From Stigmatella aurantiaca (GTDB lineage: Bacteria; Myxococcota; Myxococcia; Myxococcales; Myxococcaceae), in contig NZ_FOAP01000002.1 in the NCBI RefSeq assembly GCF_900109545.1, positions 248,001-312,000 of the forward strand: a DNA stretch of 64,000 nt. The letters are read 5' to 3'. This document shows positions 9,415 through 18,160 of this stretch, in pieces. Numbering within the stretch: the first letter of the stretch is position 1; each line of letters begins with the position of its first letter. The notes beneath the pieces were generated by a model. The model did no database searches. It was not told the origin of the DNA and saw only the letters and a list, made by a program, of their open reading frames with translations. Made by a program: the position numbers and the translations under genes.

Positions 9415-10929
9415 CTACTTTTTCTTTTGTGATTTCGGGGCCTTGGCGGCCGACTCCGCCCGTGCGCGGACCTTGTTGTCCTTCTTGAGCCGCTGCCTCT
9501 CGCGGAAACCGGGGGAAGGCTCGGGCGCCGGCTCGGGCGGGCGGGCGGGCGCCTCCACGACAGGCTCCGCGCGCCGGGAGGAGGCCCGGGCACGCCCGGG
9601 GGCCGCGCGCTCGGAGGACGGGCGGGACGGCGGCTCGCGCTCGGCGGACACCCGGGAGCGCGAGGAGGGGACCCGGGGGCCTTCCTGGGCTTCCTGGGCC
9701 TCGATCTCGGTGAGCCGGGGGCGCTGGGAGGCGCGGATGTCCGCGGGGCTGTCCTCGCGCCAGGAGAAGTGGAACAGGCGCTTGACGACGAGGGTGGCGT
9801 AGGCGCCCGGGGGCAGGGTGAAGGCGACGTTGCTCTTGATGGACCCGCGGTTGAGCTCGTCCCGCTGCGGGCGGCCCAGCACCAGCTTGTGCGGGAAGAC
9901 GAGCACGGGCCGCTCCTCGCTCTTGAAGAAGAGCAGCCGGGGCGACTCCTCGATGCGCAGGTCCTTCAGCGCGAGCTTCTCGCGGCCCAGCACCCACTGG
10001 ACGGCCTCCTCCACCTGGGGATCCTTGAAGGTGGAGTCCGGCCCCAGCAGCGGGAACGAGGCCTCGCGCAGCTTGCTGAGCACCGCCGGGCTGGCGTCCC
10101 GGTGGAACAGCAGCGTGCCGGCCTGGTAGCGCAGGGGAAAGAGGTGCTCGCGCGGCAGCAGGAGCTGGAGGTAGCGCCGCACCCCCTCGTTCCACAGGTA
10201 GCTCTGGTAGGTGAACAGCAGCATCGCGCGGTAGTCCGCGTCGATCTGCAGGAAGGCCCGCACGTAGTCGCCGGGGTAGTCCCGGAGCGAGCGCAGGATG
10301 CGGTGGTATTTCCTCGAGCCCTCGAAGGGCACGCGCGCGTCCCACCGGCCCCAGTTCTCCCGCCAGAACTGCTTCACCTTGGCGTCCTCGGTCCGGTCCA
10401 GCTCCGAGGGCTTGGCGAAGTAGTTGCGCAGGGCCGCTTCGAAGTCTCCGCGGATGAGATCCTTGGCGATGAAGCCCTGGCCGTGCTTAAGCGAGCCGAA
10501 GCGCTGGCTGTCGAAGTAGTTCACCACCCCCAGCCGGTTCACCTCCGCGGCGGCGCCGTTGAGCGGCCCCAGCACGGACTCGTCCAGCGAGCGCACGGTG
10601 ACGGCGAAGCGGTTGGAGGTGATGTTGGCGGCCGACAGGGGCTTGCCCGCGCGGCCCAGGTACTTCAGGCGCAGGTTGGGCTCCTGCACGTCCACATCCG
10701 AGCCCTCCACGGCGATGATCTGCTCGGTGCGCCCCTGCTTGTCCTTGAGGCCGCAGAAGCTGATGGCGCCGGGCTTGAGCCCGAAGGCATCGCGGATGCG
10801 GTCCACTGCCTCGAAGGTGGACAGCTTCTGCTTGTCCATCAGGTAGACGCGGTAGAGACCGCCGGGCACTTCGTCGAAGCGGTAGGACTCCTTGACGGAG
10901 AAGTCCTCGGGCCTTTGCTTGATTCGCAC
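9415..10929 (-). CDS. truD: tRNA pseudouridine(13) synthase TruD, with long basic C-terminal tail
   Basis: TruD converts U13 of tRNA to pseudouridine. The N-terminal RNA-binding motif ends in FCGLKDKQGRTEQ, which contains the family catalytic Asp (Asp63 here), and the NYFDSQRFG motif is the TruD signature. Similarity fits residues 1 to about 385. The remaining ~120 residues are a low-complexity, Arg/Pro/Ser-rich then Lys-rich tail ending in QKKK; E. coli TruD is about 350 aa, so this tail is an addition that could contact RNA or ribosomes (inference). Start ATG 10929. Monocistronic by spacing; 199 bp separate it from the divergent cyclase gene. Confidence 0.93.
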   Translation of the reverse strand: MRIKQRPEDFSVKESYRFDEVPGGLYRVYLMDKQKLSTFEAVDRIRDAFGLKPGAISFCGLKDKQGRTEQIIAVEGSDVDVQEPNLRLKYLGRAGKPLSAANITSNRFAVTVRSLDESVLGPLNGAAAEVNRLGVVNYFDSQRFGSLKHGQGFIAKDLIRGDFEAALRNYFAKPSELDRTEDAKVKQFWRENWGRWDARVPFEGSRKYHRILRSLRDYPGDYVRAFLQIDADYRAMLLFTYQSYLWNEGVRRYLQLLLPREHLFPLRYQAGTLLFHRDASPAVLSKLREASFPLLGPDSTFKDPQVEEAVQWVLGREKLALKDLRIEESPRLLFFKSEERPVLVFPHKLVLGRPQRDELNRGSIKSNVAFTLPPGAYATLVVKRLFHFSWREDSPADIRASQRPRLTEIEAQEAQEGPRVPSSRSRVSAEREPPSRPSSERAAPGRARASSRRAEPVVEAPARPPEPAPEPSPGFRERQRLKKDNKVRARAESAAKAPKSQKKK

Positions 10930-11128
10930 CGCGCTCCCTTAGCAGCGCGAGCGCTCGGAGTGAAAGAGTTCCGTCCCTGCCGGCGCGCGGGCCCTGGAAA
11001 CCGGAAATCCCAGGCCCGGCGGCTGCTCGGCCGTGCAGGCATCCGCAGGGGGGCCTCTCATGGGGTGCGTCCAGGCGTTCCCCCCGCCCAAGGGGCTCTG
11101 GTAAGGTCGCTCCGGTGAGGTCTGCCGA

Positions 11129-12775
11129 GTGACCCAAGTTTCTGCTTCTCCTTCCCCGCCCAAGTCCCTGAAGGGGCCGCGCCTGTCCGGCATGTTCGCC
11201 GACGGCTCGCTCGGGGAGTTCCCGCTCAGCGCCAAGACGACGCTGGGACGGCATCCGGCCAACACCCTGCGCTTGGTGGACCGGGAAGTCTCCAAGGAGC
11301 ACGCCGTCATCGAGCAGCACGGCCGGGACTTCATCGTCCGGGACCTGGACTCCTCCAACGGCACCTTCGTGAACGGCCGCCGCATCAAGGAGATGCGGCT
11401 GAAGGACGGGGACGAAATCACCCTGGGGGGCTCCAAGTTCACCTTCCACGGGGGCGATGCGCCCTCCTCCATCCCTTCGGCGCCCGCGGGCGTCACCGTG
11501 GTGGCCAACCCGCGCTCCATCCCCGCGTTCCTGGCGCAGATGGACCAGGGGCCGCAGAACTTCCGCCCCGCGGACGAGCTGGGCGACATGGAGGCGCTGC
11601 GCCGGGACTACGAGAAGCTGCGCATCGCGCACGAGTTCCACCGCCAGGTGAGCCTGGCGGGCACCCAGCAGGAGCTGTTCGATCAGATCATCCGCGTGGC
11701 CTTCCAGCTCTTGCCCGCGGACAACGGCGTCATCCTCACCCCGGGCGCGGACGGCGAGTTCACGGCCGTCACGGTGCACCACCGGCAGGGCAAGGTGATG
11801 AACGTGATGGTGTCCGACACGGTGCTGCGCCGGGTGGTGGAGACGGGCAAGGCGGTGCTCACGGCGGATGCCATCATCGACGAGCGCTTCTCGGCCGCCG
11901 AGAGCATCGTCGCCCAGGGCATCCGCTCCGCCATGGCGGTGCCACTCACCATCAACGGCACCGTCAAGGCGGTGCTGTTCCTGGACAGCCGCCAGCGCAT
12001 CAACGCCTTCTCCGAGAACGACCTGGCCATCCTGTCGGGCATCGCCGCCCAGGCGGGCATCGCCCTGGAGAACGCGGCGCTGGCCGAGCAGATCCGCACC
12101 GAGGCCGTCACCCGCGCCGAGCTCAGCCGCTTCCTGTCCAAGGCGGTGGCCGACGCGGTGATCAAGGGCGAGACGGAGGACCTGGGCCAGAGCCGGCTCA
12201 CCGAGGTGTCGTGCCTGTTCGCCGACATCCGGGGCTTCACCACGCTGGCGGAGAATGACTCGCCGCAGGAAATCGTGGAGATGCTCAACGAGTTCTTCAC
12301 CGCCATGGCCAACGTGGTGTTCCGCCACGAGGGCAACCTGGACAAGTTCATCGGCGACTGCGTGATGGCGGTCTGGGGGCCCCCCTTGTCTCATCCGGAT
12401 GATCCGGCGCGCGCGCTGCAGGCCGCCCTGGAGATGCAGGACGCGGTGGACGACCTGAACGAGCAGCGCAAGGCCAAGGGCCGCCAGCCCATCCAGGTGG
12501 GCATCGGCGTGAACACCGGCCAGGCCGTCGTGGGCTACATGGGGAGCCTGGAGCGCCACGAGTTCACCGCCATCGGCGACACCGTCAACACGGCCTCGCG
12601 GCTGTGTGGCCTGGCGCGGGGCGGCGAGGTGCTCGCCACGGAGACGACGGTGAGCAAGGCGGGCCAGGGCTTCTTCGCGGAGGCGCTGCCCGTCGCGCAG
12701 GTGAAGGGCAAGGAGAAGGGCGTCCCGACCTTCCGGGTCACCGGTTCCGAGCGCACGATCGTCCGCGACACATGA
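11129..12775 (+). CDS. FHA-GAF class III adenylate cyclase
   Basis: 548-aa signalling protein. FHA domain at residues ~20-105 (TTLGRHPANTLRLVD, SKEHAVIEQHGRD, DLDSSNGTFVNGRRI) should bind phosphothreonine. A GAF domain spans ~170-330. The class III cyclase domain is at ~355-545. It has metal-binding Asp366 (FADIRGFTT) and Asp410 (KFIGDCVMAVWG), adenine-specifying Lys406 and Asp484 (AIGDTVNTASRL), and transition-state Asn488/Arg491 region, so adenylate cyclase activity is expected. No membrane segment. Start is GTG 11129 with GAGG about 9 nt upstream. Its stop overlaps the kinase gene by 4 nt, so the FHA may read that kinase's phosphorylation (inference). Confidence 0.92.
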   Translation: MTQVSASPSPPKSLKGPRLSGMFADGSLGEFPLSAKTTLGRHPANTLRLVDREVSKEHAVIEQHGRDFIVRDLDSSNGTFVNGRRIKEMRLKDGDEITLGGSKFTFHGGDAPSSIPSAPAGVTVVANPRSIPAFLAQMDQGPQNFRPADELGDMEALRRDYEKLRIAHEFHRQVSLAGTQQELFDQIIRVAFQLLPADNGVILTPGADGEFTAVTVHHRQGKVMNVMVSDTVLRRVVETGKAVLTADAIIDERFSAAESIVAQGIRSAMAVPLTINGTVKAVLFLDSRQRINAFSENDLAILSGIAAQAGIALENAALAEQIRTEAVTRAELSRFLSKAVADAVIKGETEDLGQSRLTEVSCLFADIRGFTTLAENDSPQEIVEMLNEFFTAMANVVFRHEGNLDKFIGDCVMAVWGPPLSHPDDPARALQAALEMQDAVDDLNEQRKAKGRQPIQVGIGVNTGQAVVGYMGSLERHEFTAIGDTVNTASRLCGLARGGEVLATETTVSKAGQGFFAEALPVAQVKGKEKGVPTFRVTGSERTIVRDT

Positions 12776-14853
12776 TTGCCCAGCCCTGTCCCAACTGTGG
12801 CCGCACGCATGACGTCGGCGTGTACGTGACGGGCCAGCGCATGCTGTGCCAGTGCGGCATCCGCTTCGACGTACGCCGCGGGGATGCCGTTGCCGCCGCC
12901 GCGGCCGCCGCCATGCCCTACGAGGCCCGGGGAGGGGACACCACCGTGGGACCGCCCCGGCGCGGCGTGGCCTCCCAGGCCCAGCAGCCGGTGGCCGCGG
13001 ACATGGTGGGGGCCACGGTGCTGCGCGGCTCCCACCCGGACTCCGGGCGCGGCGAGGCCCCCTTGCCTCCGGCCGGCCCCCACGCCGAGCACCCGGTGGA
13101 GCTGCCGGGCTTCGAGCTGCTGCGGGTGATTGGCCGGGGGGGCATGGGCGAGGTGTGGCTCGCCCAGCAGCAGTCGCTCAAGCGCACGGTGGCGGTGAAG
13201 CTCCTGCCGCCCCGGCTGGCCAAGGACGCGGAGTTCGTCTCCCGGTTCGAGAAGGAGGCCACGGCGCTCGCGGCCCTCAGCCACCCGAACATCATCCAGA
13301 TCTTCGACCGGGGCGTGGCCGGGGAGCACTACTACTTCGTGATGGAGTACGTGGAGGGCCGCTCCCTGCGCGATGCGCTGGGGCTGAGCCGGCTGCCCTT
13401 CCAGCAGAGCCTGCGCATCATCCGCCAGGTGGCGAGCGCCATCGAGTACGCGCACGACCAGGGCATCATCCACCGCGACCTGAAGCCCGAGAACATCCTC
13501 CTGGATGCGCGCGGGCACGTGAAGGTGGCGGACTTTGGCCTCGCGGGCATCCGGCGCCCCGGCTCCGAGCAGCACCTCACGGCGACCTCCGTGGCCATGG
13601 GGACGCTCAACTACATGGCCCCCGAGCAGCGCCGGGACGCGAAGAACGTGGACCGGCGCGCGGACCTGTTCTCGCTGGGGGTGATGTTCTACGAGCTGCT
13701 CACCGGCGATGTGCCCGTGGGGCGCTTCCGGCTGCCCTCCGAGCGGATCGAGGAGCTGGACCCGCGCGTGGACGCGGTGGTGGAGCGGCTGCTGGAGAAC
13801 GAGCCCGAGGCGCGCTACGCCACCGCCGGCGAGGTGTGCGCCGCGCTGGATCCGCTGATCGACTCCTCCTCGGGCACCACGCCCCTTCCGGGCAACACGC
13901 CCGTGCCCTTCCGGTCCTCGCGCACCACACGTCCCACCCGTGGGAGCCTCCTGTCGCAGCGGCTCGACGCGGGCTGGACCAAGGTACGCAAGGGCGTGTC
14001 CGTGGTGGGCAGCCTCATGCTCCTGGGCTACGCGGTGCGCGCCTTCGTCGGGCCGGTGGACCTGCAAGTGGGCGACGTCACCATCGGTACCTCGGGCATC
14101 ACCTTGAAGCCGGACCCGAAGCCGTGGCCCGCGAACACCGATGACGAGCTGTTCGTCTCCTCCAAGCTGGAGCTGCTGGAGCTGCCCGGGAGCCTCTCGC
14201 GCCTGTCGATGGACTTCGTGCCGGGCACGGAGGAGCTGAACGCCTGGTCGGGCCAGTGGAAGCTGAAGGACGGAAGGCTGGAGGTGCTCCAGGGCGGCAG
14301 CGACATGGGGATCAGCGACCGCTTCCGGCCCCGCACGTACGTGGCGCAGCGCTACTTCTCCAGCAACGACTTCTCGGCCGAAGTCGACATGTCGGTGATG
14401 CCCCTGGGCCCCGAGTACCCGGACGAGCCCGATGCGCAACACTTCGGCGAGCTGACGTTCCGCATCAAGGATCTCCAGGTGTCCGCGTTCGCCATCCCCG
14501 GGGTGGGCATGCGCCTGTCCTGGCGCTACCTGCTGGAGGACGGCCAGGAGATCGTCGGCAACAGCGCCCAGGACCTGGAGAACCTCACCGCCGATGAGAT
14601 GCCCGTGCCCGCCCTGGGCTCGTTCCGCGTGCGCCTGACGATGAAGCGGCGCAAGAACGGGGTGATGGTGGAGGGCTTCGTCAACAACCGGCGCTTCGCC
14701 TACAAGATGCTGCCGGGACTGGAAGACCGGGTGGGCAAGGTGGCCCTGGGCTGCCGCAACCTGGCCTGTACCTTCGACAAGCTCTCCGTGCAGGGGCTCC
14801 TGGTGGAACGGCCGAGGAACCGGCCCCAGCAAGCCGTTGGCGCCCAGGAGTGA
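12772..14853 (+). CDS. Membrane-anchored Ser/Thr protein kinase with zinc ribbon and extracytoplasmic domain
   Basis: 693-aa Hanks-type kinase. Residues 1-30 form a zinc-ribbon-like motif (CPNCGRTHD ... CQCG). The kinase domain (~115-375) has IGRGGMGEVW, Lys143 (VAVKLL), catalytic Asp236 (HRDLKPEN), Asp254 of DFG (VADFGLAG) and the GTLNYMAPEQ activation segment, so it should be active. A single membrane helix lies near residues 409-427. About 265 residues follow it, rich in beta-strands with the look of a jelly-roll/concanavalin-type domain (WSGQWKLKDGRLEVLQGG, FRVRLTMKRRKNGV), predicted on the outer face. The ATG overlaps the cyclase stop by 4 nt. Ligand unknown. Confidence 0.92.
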   Translation: MIAQPCPNCGRTHDVGVYVTGQRMLCQCGIRFDVRRGDAVAAAAAAAMPYEARGGDTTVGPPRRGVASQAQQPVAADMVGATVLRGSHPDSGRGEAPLPPAGPHAEHPVELPGFELLRVIGRGGMGEVWLAQQQSLKRTVAVKLLPPRLAKDAEFVSRFEKEATALAALSHPNIIQIFDRGVAGEHYYFVMEYVEGRSLRDALGLSRLPFQQSLRIIRQVASAIEYAHDQGIIHRDLKPENILLDARGHVKVADFGLAGIRRPGSEQHLTATSVAMGTLNYMAPEQRRDAKNVDRRADLFSLGVMFYELLTGDVPVGRFRLPSERIEELDPRVDAVVERLLENEPEARYATAGEVCAALDPLIDSSSGTTPLPGNTPVPFRSSRTTRPTRGSLLSQRLDAGWTKVRKGVSVVGSLMLLGYAVRAFVGPVDLQVGDVTIGTSGITLKPDPKPWPANTDDELFVSSKLELLELPGSLSRLSMDFVPGTEELNAWSGQWKLKDGRLEVLQGGSDMGISDRFRPRTYVAQRYFSSNDFSAEVDMSVMPLGPEYPDEPDAQHFGELTFRIKDLQVSAFAIPGVGMRLSWRYLLEDGQEIVGNSAQDLENLTADEMPVPALGSFRVRLTMKRRKNGVMVEGFVNNRRFAYKMLPGLEDRVGKVALGCRNLACTFDKLSVQGLLVERPRNRPQQAVGAQE

Positions 14854-14875
14854 ACGGCCGTCCGTTCCTGAACGG
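14852..14875. repeat. Short dyad downstream of the kinase gene
   Basis: GAACGG (14852-14857) and CCGTTC (14862-14867) form an inverted repeat around the kinase stop codon, and GAACGG occurs again at 14870-14875. There is no T-run, so it is not a standard intrinsic terminator. It could be a small mRNA hairpin or protein site in the 148-bp gap before the next gene; function unknown. Confidence 0.25.
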
Positions 14876-15001
14876 TCCACTCCTCGACGCACGCCTGCTG
14901 GCCGCTTCGCGCAAGCCCTTGCATGGCCATTGCAGCATCCCCACCCTCGTGGTGCTCGACGTGAGCCTGAGGCCCACGTTCCATCAGCGGCGGGGGAAGG
15001 G

Positions 15002-15904
15002 ATGGATGTGCGGATGTTGCTGGCGCCGGTGTACGCGGCAGCCCTGAGTGCGCTGGTCGTGGCGGCCTTCTCTTTCGGGAGGAAGGACGCGCAGGCGTTC
15101 ATGCCTCGCTGGCCGCTCATGTGGTTCGGCCTGCTGGCCACCGTGTGCCTGCTGTTGCTGACGGACACCGTGCCCTCAGTGGCGTTCCTGTCCGGGGCCG
15201 CGGTCAGCCAGGGCCTGGGGTTCGTCCTGCTGGCCGGGGCGGCGGCGCTCGCCCTGCTGGGCTCCCGGGCCCGGCTGCGCGCCGACACCCTCCGGGGCAC
15301 CGCGCCCAAGAGCCTGGATGAGGCCATCCAGGAGCTTCGGGCCGGCGGCTCGCCGGGTTGGGGCGTCTACCGGGGCCGCCTGGGGGCAAGCGAGCAAGTG
15401 ACGTCCCCCAGCGGCGTGGTGTGCGCCTTCTACGATGCCGAGCTCCGCTCGGTGGGCGACCAGGGCCGCAAGGGGGCACTGATTTCCCAGGATCGCGGCT
15501 ATGCCCTCGTCATCACCCTGCGCGGGGAGCGCTCGGAGGCGGCGGTGAGCTTCGCCCCATCCACGACGATGGCCCCGGTGCGCGTGCTGCGCTGCCAGAC
15601 GGATCCCCGGCTGGTGGAGCCCGAGGCGGGGGAGCTGGCCCAGGGGCAGCCCGTGGAGGAGGTGCTCTCCTACGAGCGCGTGGGGAAGCTCGGCGAGACG
15701 TGCCTGGTGGTGGGAGAGCTGCAGCGGGGCCCGTCGCCCGGCTCCTACGTGCTGCGCGGCCGGCAGGGCGGGCCCGCCATGCTGGTGCTGGGCAACGAGA
15801 CCCAGGGCACGGGCCATGAGCTGGCGCGCAAGGCCTGGAGCTTCTTCGCGGCAGCGGGGGCCGTGTCGGTGGCGGCGGCTTTCGTTCTCTCTCGCACCTT
15901 ATAA
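15002..15904 (+). CDS. Membrane protein with GIDE/BAM-like domain
   Basis: 300-aa membrane protein. Three hydrophobic helices occupy residues ~5-85, then a soluble beta-rich domain, then a terminal helix near residues 278-297. The soluble part has the pattern of the GIDE/MUL1 beside-a-membrane domain: a GVYRGRLG strand, SPSGVVCAFYDAEL, then GETCLVVGELQRG and VLRGRQGGPAMLV before the last helix. In mitochondrial MUL1 this domain precedes a RING finger; none is present here. The family resemblance is my reading of the pattern and is not certain. Start ATG 15002 follows a G-rich AAGGG site. It lies on the kinase strand 148 bp downstream. Confidence 0.7.
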   Translation: MDVRMLLAPVYAAALSALVVAAFSFGRKDAQAFMPRWPLMWFGLLATVCLLLLTDTVPSVAFLSGAAVSQGLGFVLLAGAAALALLGSRARLRADTLRGTAPKSLDEAIQELRAGGSPGWGVYRGRLGASEQVTSPSGVVCAFYDAELRSVGDQGRKGALISQDRGYALVITLRGERSEAAVSFAPSTTMAPVRVLRCQTDPRLVEPEAGELAQGQPVEEVLSYERVGKLGETCLVVGELQRGPSPGSYVLRGRQGGPAMLVLGNETQGTGHELARKAWSFFAAAGAVSVAAAFVLSRTL

Positions 15905-15965
15905 GGGGCCAGCCTCTCTCTGGAATTGATGGTGGGAAAGGGCGGGGCTAAGTCATCCCCCTCCC

Positions 15966-17069
15966 ATGACCGACACATCCGGATTCGACTTGGCCAAGTT
16001 CCAGGAGCTGGTCGCTCAGCTCCGCCAGGAGGCGCAGCGTCCCGCGGCAAACCCCGTGGCGGACCTGCCCGCGCTCGCTGCCTCCGAGTTTCAGTCCATG
16101 CCCACCCCGGGCAGTGCACTCCATGCCGAGTGTGTCCGGCTGGGCGAGGAAGCCCTGCGGCGGGGAGAAATCGCCTCCATCATCCTGGTGGGCGGCGCGG
16201 CCACCCGCTTTGGCGGGGCGGTCAAGGCGCTGGTGCCGCTGCTCGATGAGCACACCATCCTGGACCTGCGGCTGGAGGACATCCGCCAGGTGGGCGCGCG
16301 CTGTGGCAAGCCCGTCCCCGTGGCGCTGATGACCTCGCCCATGACGCACAAGGAGATCTCCGCCTACGTCTCGCAGAAGGGGCTCGAGCGGGACGTCCTC
16401 CTGTTCCAGCAGCGGATGCTGCCCCGGCTGACGCCGGGCTGGGAGCTGTTCCGGGGCGCCGATGGCCAGCTGTCCGAGGCGCCATCGGGCCACGGGGACT
16501 TCTTCCGCGCCCTGCGCGAGAGCGGGGTGGGGGAGCAGCTGCGCCAGCGCGGCGTGCGCCACGTGTTCTTCTCCAACATCGACAACATGGGGGCCACGTT
16601 GGATCCGGTGGTCGTCGGGCTCCACGTGAAGCTCGGCAAGGCGATGACGGTGGAGGTCACCCCGCGCCTCAACCCCAGCGGGGCGCTGGACACGGGCGCC
16701 GCGCCGGTGCGCATCGGAGACCACCTCCAGCTCATCGAGCACGTGGACTCCAAGAAGCACCCGCTCATCTCCACCAACAACATCGCCTTCGAGCTCGGCG
16801 CCATCCTCGACAAGGAGATCCCGGTGCCCTACCGGATCGCCCGCAAGAAGGTGGAGGGCCAGGAGGTGCTCCAGATCGAGCAGATCACCGGCGAGGCCAG
16901 CACCCTGGTGGCGCCCGGCGGGGGCCCCCTGCTGCCCGTGGCCTTCATCGAGGTGCCCCGGAAGGATGCGCTCACCTCGCGGTTCGAGCCCCTCAAGGCC
17001 CCCGAGGACATGAACTACGTCGTTCCCCGTCTCCGCGAGCGGCTCCAGGCCCGAAAGAACACCCCATGA
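15966..17069 (+). CDS. UTP--sugar-1-phosphate uridylyltransferase (UDPGP family)
   Basis: 367-aa nucleotidyltransferase of the UDP-glucose / UDP-N-acetylhexosamine pyrophosphorylase family. The nucleotide-binding loop reads [17 protein letters not shown], the [13 protein letters not shown] block and the [17 protein letters not shown] metal-site region are characteristic, and TPRLNPSG and STNNIAFEL follow. It should make a UDP-sugar plus PPi from UTP and a sugar-1-phosphate, in the cytoplasm. Whether glucose, galactose or GlcNAc is used cannot be settled; closeness to galactokinase makes a Leloir-pathway role attractive. ATG 15966. The stop overlaps the next gene's ATG by 4 nt. Confidence 0.85.
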   Translation: MTDTSGFDLAKFQELVAQLRQEAQRPAANPVADLPALAASEFQSMPTPGSALHAECVRLGEEALRRGEIASIILVGGAATRFGGAVKALVPLLDEHTILDLRLEDIRQVGARCGKPVPVALMTSPMTHKEISAYVSQKGLERDVLLFQQRMLPRLTPGWELFRGADGQLSEAPSGHGDFFRALRESGVGEQLRQRGVRHVFFSNIDNMGATLDPVVVGLHVKLGKAMTVEVTPRLNPSGALDTGAAPVRIGDHLQLIEHVDSKKHPLISTNNIAFELGAILDKEIPVPYRIARKKVEGQEVLQIEQITGEASTLVAPGGGPLLPVAFIEVPRKDALTSRFEPLKAPEDMNYVVPRLRERLQARKNTP

Positions 17070-18160
17070 GCACCGTCAACGCTTCCGAACTCGACGTGAA
17101 ACTGGCCCGCGTCCGGGCCCTGCTGGCCCAGAAGGGGCTGGGCGCGGTGCGCCTGCGCGGGGTGGACTGGTTCGCCTGGGCCACCTGCGGCGGCTCGAAC
17201 GTGGTGCTGCTCACCACCGACACGGGCGTGGCGGAGGTGCTCATCACCCGCACGGGCGCCTGGGTGCTGACGGACGCCATCGAGGCGGCCCGGCTCGAAG
17301 AGGAAGAGGTCCCGAAGGGGCTACCCATCTGGTCGGCCCCCTGGGCGGACAAGACCCGCCGCGAGGCCTTCGTCGAGACCCAGCGCGAGGGGGCCCCGGT
17401 GGCCTCCGACCGGCCCACGGGCAACGAGGTGCCGCTGCCCACCGAGCTGGTGCAGTCGCGCTGGGCGCTGCTGCCGCAGGAGCTGGAGCGGTACCGGGCG
17501 CTGGGCCGCGAGTCGGCCGAGGCGATGACCGAGGTGCTGCAGGCGGCGCGCCCGGAGTGGACCGGGTGGCAGCTCGCGGGCGCAGGGGCCGAGGCGCTCT
17601 GGGCCCGGGGCATTCACCCCGCGCTGACGCTGGTGGGCGAGGAGCGCCGCCTGCCGGTGCACCGGCACGCCACGGCGAGCCACGAGAAGCTGGGCGCGCG
17701 CGCCATGCTCGTCTTCTGCGCCCGCCGGCACGGCCTGTTCGCCAACCTCACCCGGTTCGTCTACTTCCGGGAGCCCACGGCCGCCGAGCGCAAGCTCGCC
17801 ACGGACGTGGCCCACGTGGAGGCGGCGGCCTTCCGGGCCTCCCGGCCGGGCGCGTCCCTGGGCAAGGTGTACACGGCCCTCGTCGAGGCCTACGCGGCCC
17901 AGGGGCACCCGGGCGCCGAGGCCTTCCACCACCAGGGTGGCTCCTGTGGCTACCTCTCGCGGGATCTCGTCGCCCTGCCGGGCATGGAGGCGGTGCTCCA
18001 GCCGGGCAACGCGGTGGCGTGGAACCCCTCGCTGCCCGGCGCGAAGATCGAGGACACCGTCGTGACGAGCGACGGCGGCCTGGAGATCCTCACGGCCGAC
18101 CCGCGCTGGCCCACCGTCCAGGTGGACGGCCGGGCGCGGCCGGATCTGCTGGTGCGTTAG
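17066..18160 (+). CDS. M24 (aminopeptidase P/pita-bread) family protein with degenerate metal site
   Basis: 364-aa protein with the two-domain layout of Xaa-Pro aminopeptidases: creatinase-like N-domain to about residue 140, pita-bread domain after. The dinuclear metal ligands are largely lost. The segment usually written DxG...YxxDxTRT here reads [15 protein letters not shown] (no Asp at either ligand site), and the His-containing HxxGHxxG loop reads HHQGGSCGY; only the IEDTVV segment keeps its Glu. A classical metallopeptidase activity is therefore doubtful and a binding or altered role is likely. Its start overlaps the uridylyltransferase stop (ATGA), and its TAG shares TTAG with the convergent galK stop. 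Confidence 0.8.
   Translation: MSTVNASELDVKLARVRALLAQKGLGAVRLRGVDWFAWATCGGSNVVLLTTDTGVAEVLITRTGAWVLTDAIEAARLEEEEVPKGLPIWSAPWADKTRREAFVETQREGAPVASDRPTGNEVPLPTELVQSRWALLPQELERYRALGRESAEAMTEVLQAARPEWTGWQLAGAGAEALWARGIHPALTLVGEERRLPVHRHATASHEKLGARAMLVFCARRHGLFANLTRFVYFREPTAAERKLATDVAHVEAAAFRASRPGASLGKVYTALVEAYAAQGHPGAEAFHHQGGSCGYLSRDLVALPGMEAVLQPGNAVAWNPSLPGAKIEDTVVTSDGGLEILTADPRWPTVQVDGRARPDLLVR

Noticed and set aside
14852-14875. Dyad as an intrinsic terminator for the kinase gene
   Set aside because: Short stem overlapping the stop codon and no T-run; kept only as a low-confidence repeat.
12535-15327. A 930-aa minus-strand open frame
   Set aside because: Antisense to the kinase gene with no domain-like sequence; shadow frame.
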